From NCBI GenBank assembly GCA_017990305.1, contig JAGNOB010000064.1, positions 1-7,788 on the forward strand: DNA of 7,788 nucleotides, given 5' to 3'. The translations under genes were made by a program, and so were the position numbers. Each line of letters opens with the position of its first letter. Position 1 is the first letter of the stretch. This DNA is from Leucobacter sp. GTDB lineage: Bacteria; Actinomycetota; Actinomycetes; Actinomycetales; Microbacteriaceae. Of the stretch, positions 5,297 to 7,788 are shown piece after piece. The notes beneath the pieces were generated by a model. That model was given only the letters and a program-made list of their open reading frames with translations. It was not told the DNA's origin and ran no database searches.

Positions 5297-6816
5297 CCAT
5301 CATTCACAATGTTCGTGTTTACAAGAGCGAAGAGACGCTCGCGCGCGAGGACCAGCTCGCCTGGAAGATCGCGGAGGTCGCGACAGACCCCGTCGAGGTC
5401 GACGCCGATGTGCTCGACATGATCATCAACCGCATTATCGACAACGCGTCGGTCGCGGCAGCCTCGCTCACCCGCGGACCGATTATCGCCTCACGTGCCC
5501 AGGCACTCACCCACCCTGTCTCGACCGGTGGCAAGGGTGCGTCGATCTTCGGCCTCGACGCCGAGCGCACGAGCCCCGAGTGGGCGGCCTGGACGAACGG
5601 CGTCGCCGTGCGTGAGCTCGACTACCACGACACTTTCCTCGCCGCCGAGTACTCGCACCCCGGCGACAACATCCCGCCGATCCTCGCGGTCGCGCAGCAC
5701 GTCGGCAAGGATGGCCGCGCGCTCGTGCGTGCGATCGCAACGGGCTACGAGATTCAGATGGATCTCGTGCGTGCGATTTGCCTGCACAAGCACAAGATCG
5801 ACCACGTCGCGCACATCGGCCCGTCGGCCGCTGCCGGTATCGGCACGCTCCTCGGTCTCGACACTGAGATCATCTACCAGGCTGTGAGCCAGGGGCTGCA
5901 CACCACCACCGCGACCCGCCAGTCGCGCAAGGGCGAGATCTCGACGTGGAAGGCGCACGCTCCCGCGTTCGCAGGCAAGATGGCCGTTGAGGCAGTGGAT
6001 CGCGCGATGCGCGGCCAGACCTCGCCGAGCCCGATCTACGAAGGCGAAGACGGCGTGATCGCGTGGATGCTTGACGGCCCCGATGCCAAGTACGCCGTGC
6101 CGCTGCCCGCGAAGGGCGAGTCGAAGCGCGCGATCCTTGACAGCTACACCAAGGAGCACTCGGCTGAGTACCAGGCGCAGGCCTGGATCGACCTTGCCCG
6201 CAAGCTCCACGGCGAGCACCCCGAGCTGCTCGACGTCGCGAACGTGAAGAGCGTCGTGCTGCACACGAGCCACCACACGCACTACGTGATCGGCTCGGGC
6301 GCAAACGACCCGCAGAAGTACGATCCGAATGCTTCACGTGAAACACTCGATCACTCGATCCCGTACATCTTCGCGGTCGCGCTGCAGGACGGCGGCTGGC
6401 ACCACGTCGACTCGTACACCCCGGAGCGCGCGAACCGCGCGGACACCGTCGAGCTGTGGAACAAGATCACCACGGCAGAGGACGCTGAGTGGACGCGTCG
6501 CTACCACTCTGAGGATCCCGACGAGAAGGCCTTCGGCGGCCGCGTCGAGATCGAGCTCGCAGACGGCACGAAGATCGTCGACGAGATCGCCGTCGCAGAC
6601 GCGCACCCGCTCGGTGCCCGGCCCTTCGCGCGCGACAACTACATCGCGAAGTTCCGCCTGCTCGCCGAGCCCGTGCTTGAGCCCGCCGAGATCGAGCGCT
6701 TCCTCGACCTCGTCCAGCGCCTCCCTGAACTCTCGGCAGACGAGGTGCGCGAACTGAACATCGTTGCGAAGGCCGGCGTCATCGACCTCGCATCTGCCCC
6801 GAAGGGACTCTTCTAA
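5293..6816 (+). CDS. prpD: 2-methylcitrate dehydratase, MmgE/PrpD family
   Basis: A 507-residue cytosolic enzyme that removes water from 2-methylcitrate to give 2-methyl-cis-aconitate, the second step of the 2-methylcitrate cycle. Length fits actinobacterial PrpD. Family hallmarks are ELDYHDTF (108-115), [14 protein letters not shown] (122-135), the [15 protein letters not shown] region (217-231) and [21 protein letters not shown] (344-364). MmgE/PrpD enzymes have no iron-sulfur cluster, and no cluster-binding cysteine pattern is seen. The ATG overlaps the gntR stop by four bases and is preceded by GGAAGGGA (5281-5288), implying coupled translation. The stop overlaps the prpB start by one base (TAATG). 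Codons are strongly G/C-ending except for codons 346-351, which coincide with a parS-like site. Assignment as PrpD rather than another MmgE/PrpD member rests on the neighbouring prpB and prpC. Confidence 0.93.
   Translation: MTIIHNVRVYKSEETLAREDQLAWKIAEVATDPVEVDADVLDMIINRIIDNASVAAASLTRGPIIASRAQALTHPVSTGGKGASIFGLDAERTSPEWAAWTNGVAVRELDYHDTFLAAEYSHPGDNIPPILAVAQHVGKDGRALVRAIATGYEIQMDLVRAICLHKHKIDHVAHIGPSAAAGIGTLLGLDTEIIYQAVSQGLHTTTATRQSRKGEISTWKAHAPAFAGKMAVEAVDRAMRGQTSPSPIYEGEDGVIAWMLDGPDAKYAVPLPAKGESKRAILDSYTKEHSAEYQAQAWIDLARKLHGEHPELLDVANVKSVVLHTSHHTHYVIGSGANDPQKYDPNASRETLDHSIPYIFAVALQDGGWHHVDSYTPERANRADTVELWNKITTAEDAEWTRRYHSEDPDEKAFGGRVEIELADGTKIVDEIAVADAHPLGARPFARDNYIAKFRLLAEPVLEPAEIERFLDLVQRLPELSADEVRELNIVAKAGVIDLASAPKGLF
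6330..6345. promoter_or_regulatory. parS: parS-like ParB-binding site inside prpD
   Basis: TGCTTCACGTGAAACA differs from the bacterial parS consensus TGTTTCACGTGAAACA at one base, position 3 (C6332). parS is the centromere-like site where ParB loads for chromosome or plasmid partition. The six codons 346-351 covering the site (AAT GCT TCA CGT GAA ACA) all end in A or T, against the gene's strong G/C preference, which suggests selection on the DNA itself. The mismatched base is the second base of the Ala347 codon; the consensus T there would give valine. The peptide SRET is part of a PrpD motif, so the protein constrains some bases, but not the third positions. Confidence 0.82.
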
Positions 6817-7727
6817 TGCTGTACTCGAAGGTCACACCGGCTGACAAGCGCCGGCTGTTCCGCGAGCGGCTCGCGACGGGGGAGCTGCTGCGCTTCCCCG
6901 GCGCGTTCAATCCGCTCTCCGCCCGCATGATCGAGCAGAAGGGCTTCGAGGGTGTCTACATCTCCGGCGCCGTGCTCTCTGCAGACCTCGGCCTGCCCGA
7001 CATCGGCCTCACCACGCTCACCGAGGTCGCCGGCCGCGGCGAGCAGATCGCGCGGATGACTGACCTGCCGGCGATCATCGACGCCGACACCGGTTTCGGC
7101 GAGCCGATGAACGTTGCGCGCACGATCCAGGAGCTCGAGAACGCTGGCCTCGCCGGCGCGCACATCGAGGATCAGATCAACCCGAAGCGTTGTGGCCACC
7201 TCGACGGCAAGGCGGTGGTTGACGAGTCCACCGCGACCAAGCGGATCCGCGCGGCGGCCGACGCCCGGCGCGACGAGAACTTCCTCATTATGGCGCGCAC
7301 CGATATCCGCGCCACGGCCGATGGCCCGCACGGCCTCGAGCTCGCGAAGGATCGCGCGAAGGCGCTCGTTGACGCGGGTGCAGACGCGATCTTCCCCGAG
7401 GCGATGCGCACGCTCGAGGAGTTCGAGGCGATCCGCAGCGCGGTCGACGTGCCGCTCCTCGCGAACATGACGGAGTTCGGCAAGAGCGAGTTGTTCACCA
7501 CGCAGCAGCTCGCAGACGTCGGCATGAACATCGTCATCTGGCCGGTGTCGATGCTCCGCATCTCGATGGGGGCGACGGGCCGCGCGCTCGACACCATCAT
7601 CGCGGAGGGCTCCCTCACATCGAAGCTCGATGAGATGCAGCATCGCGCTGACCTCTACGAACTGATTGACTACGAGGGGTACAACCACTTCGATACGAGC
7701 GTGTTCAATTTCGAGGTAGAGCGCTAA
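6816..7727 (+). CDS. prpB: 2-methylisocitrate lyase
   Basis: A 303-residue enzyme of the isocitrate lyase/PEP mutase superfamily that splits 2-methylisocitrate into pyruvate and succinate, the last step of the 2-methylcitrate cycle. Diagnostic segments are FPGAFNPLSARMI (27-39), YISGAVLSADLGLPDIG (48-64), IIDADTGFG (87-95) and the lyase signature KRCGH (124-128), with Cys126 as the catalytic residue. Asp62, Asp89 and Asp91 align with the Mg-binding aspartates of E. coli PrpB. EDQ (118-120), ARTD (160-163) and the glutamate in FPEAM (195) fit the rest of the active site. Length is usual for PrpB and well short of true isocitrate lyases. The ATG overlaps the prpD stop by one base, with GAAGGGA (6801-6807) upstream at suitable spacing. 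Function is well supported. Confidence 0.94.
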   Translation: MLYSKVTPADKRRLFRERLATGELLRFPGAFNPLSARMIEQKGFEGVYISGAVLSADLGLPDIGLTTLTEVAGRGEQIARMTDLPAIIDADTGFGEPMNVARTIQELENAGLAGAHIEDQINPKRCGHLDGKAVVDESTATKRIRAAADARRDENFLIMARTDIRATADGPHGLELAKDRAKALVDAGADAIFPEAMRTLEEFEAIRSAVDVPLLANMTEFGKSELFTTQQLADVGMNIVIWPVSMLRISMGATGRALDTIIAEGSLTSKLDEMQHRADLYELIDYEGYNHFDTSVFNFEVER

Positions 7728-7736
7728 CCGCGCTCT
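7718..7736 (+). repeat. hairpin spanning the prpB stop codon
   Basis: AGAGCGC (7718-7724) pairs with GCGCTCT (7730-7736) around a 5-nt loop that contains the prpB TAA. No T-run follows, so it is not a standard terminator. In the 39-nt gap before prpC it could stabilise the upstream message or lower read-through into prpC. Confidence 0.45.
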
Positions 7737-7766
7737 CCGCCCGCAGCACAAGCGAAGGAGCTTATC

Positions 7767-7788
7767 GTGACAGAAATTCAGAAGGGCC
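7767..7788 (+). CDS. prpC: 2-methylcitrate synthase, N-terminal start (partial)
   Basis: Only seven codons and one base are present, reading M(V)TEIQKG from a GTG at 7767. GAAGGAG (7754-7760) lies six bases upstream, a strong ribosome binding site. Actinobacterial PrpC proteins commonly begin with a short acidic stretch followed by KGL, and the prpD-prpB-prpC order is standard in this phylum. The product would condense propionyl-CoA with oxaloacetate to give 2-methylcitrate. The start is well supported; the identity leans on context. Confidence 0.72.

Noticed and set aside
5488..5503. Second parS site around TCACGTG in prpD
   Set aside because: Only the central TCACGTG is shared; the flanking bases do not match the parS consensus, so it lacks the full palindrome.
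6813..7751. 312-codon minus-strand open frame antisense to prpB
   Set aside because: The + strand frame is an intact methylisocitrate lyase with catalytic residues; the antisense frame is a by-product of codon bias.

Overview
The window comes from a GC-rich genome with strong G/C preference at third codon positions, frequent GTG starts and tightly packed, overlapping genes. Together with the protein sequences this suggests an actinobacterium, probably Microbacteriaceae-like (for example Leucobacter). The genus is a guess. All real genes lie on the + strand.

Layout. (1) Positions 1-116 hold the last 37 codons of a 2-oxoacid dehydrogenase E2 acyltransferase. (2) Positions 117-326 hold a GC-rich hairpin, a weak candidate promoter and a GTATACGC motif. 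(3) Positions 327-1088 encode a short-chain dehydrogenase very like human HSD17B10, the 3-hydroxy-2-methylbutyryl-CoA dehydrogenase of isoleucine breakdown. (4) Positions 1089-1192 form a leader with an extended -10 candidate and two hairpins, the second of which covers the ribosome binding site. (5) Positions 1193-4287 are a four-gene osmoprotectant (glycine betaine/carnitine/choline type) ABC importer: ATPase, permease, permease, lipoprotein. (6) Positions 4288-4609 (322 bases) are noncoding. They hold a 9-bp tandem repeat, a near-perfect 75-bp inverted repeat with A4/T4 flanks (terminator-like), a 17-bp repeat, and two GTATRC-type motifs upstream of the next gene. (7) Positions 4610-7788 are a translationally coupled operon: GntR/FCD regulator, prpD (2-methylcitrate dehydratase), prpB (2-methylisocitrate lyase) and the first codons of prpC (2-methylcitrate synthase).

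How the genes fit together. If the E2 is of branched-chain type, E2 and the HSD17B10-like dehydrogenase would be steps of isoleucine breakdown, which yields propionyl-CoA. The prp operon consumes propionyl-CoA through the 2-methylcitrate cycle. A motif shared between the SDR leader and the gntR leader hints at common control. The importer between the two catabolic blocks has no obvious pathway link.

The most striking signal is not a gene. Inside prpD, at 6330-6345, lies a 15/16 match to the ParB-binding parS consensus, written with six consecutive A/T-ending codons in a gene that otherwise prefers G/C-ending codons. The single mismatch is at a base fixed by an alanine codon. This looks like a chromosome-partition site embedded in a metabolic gene. 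No wholly new gene system is evident.
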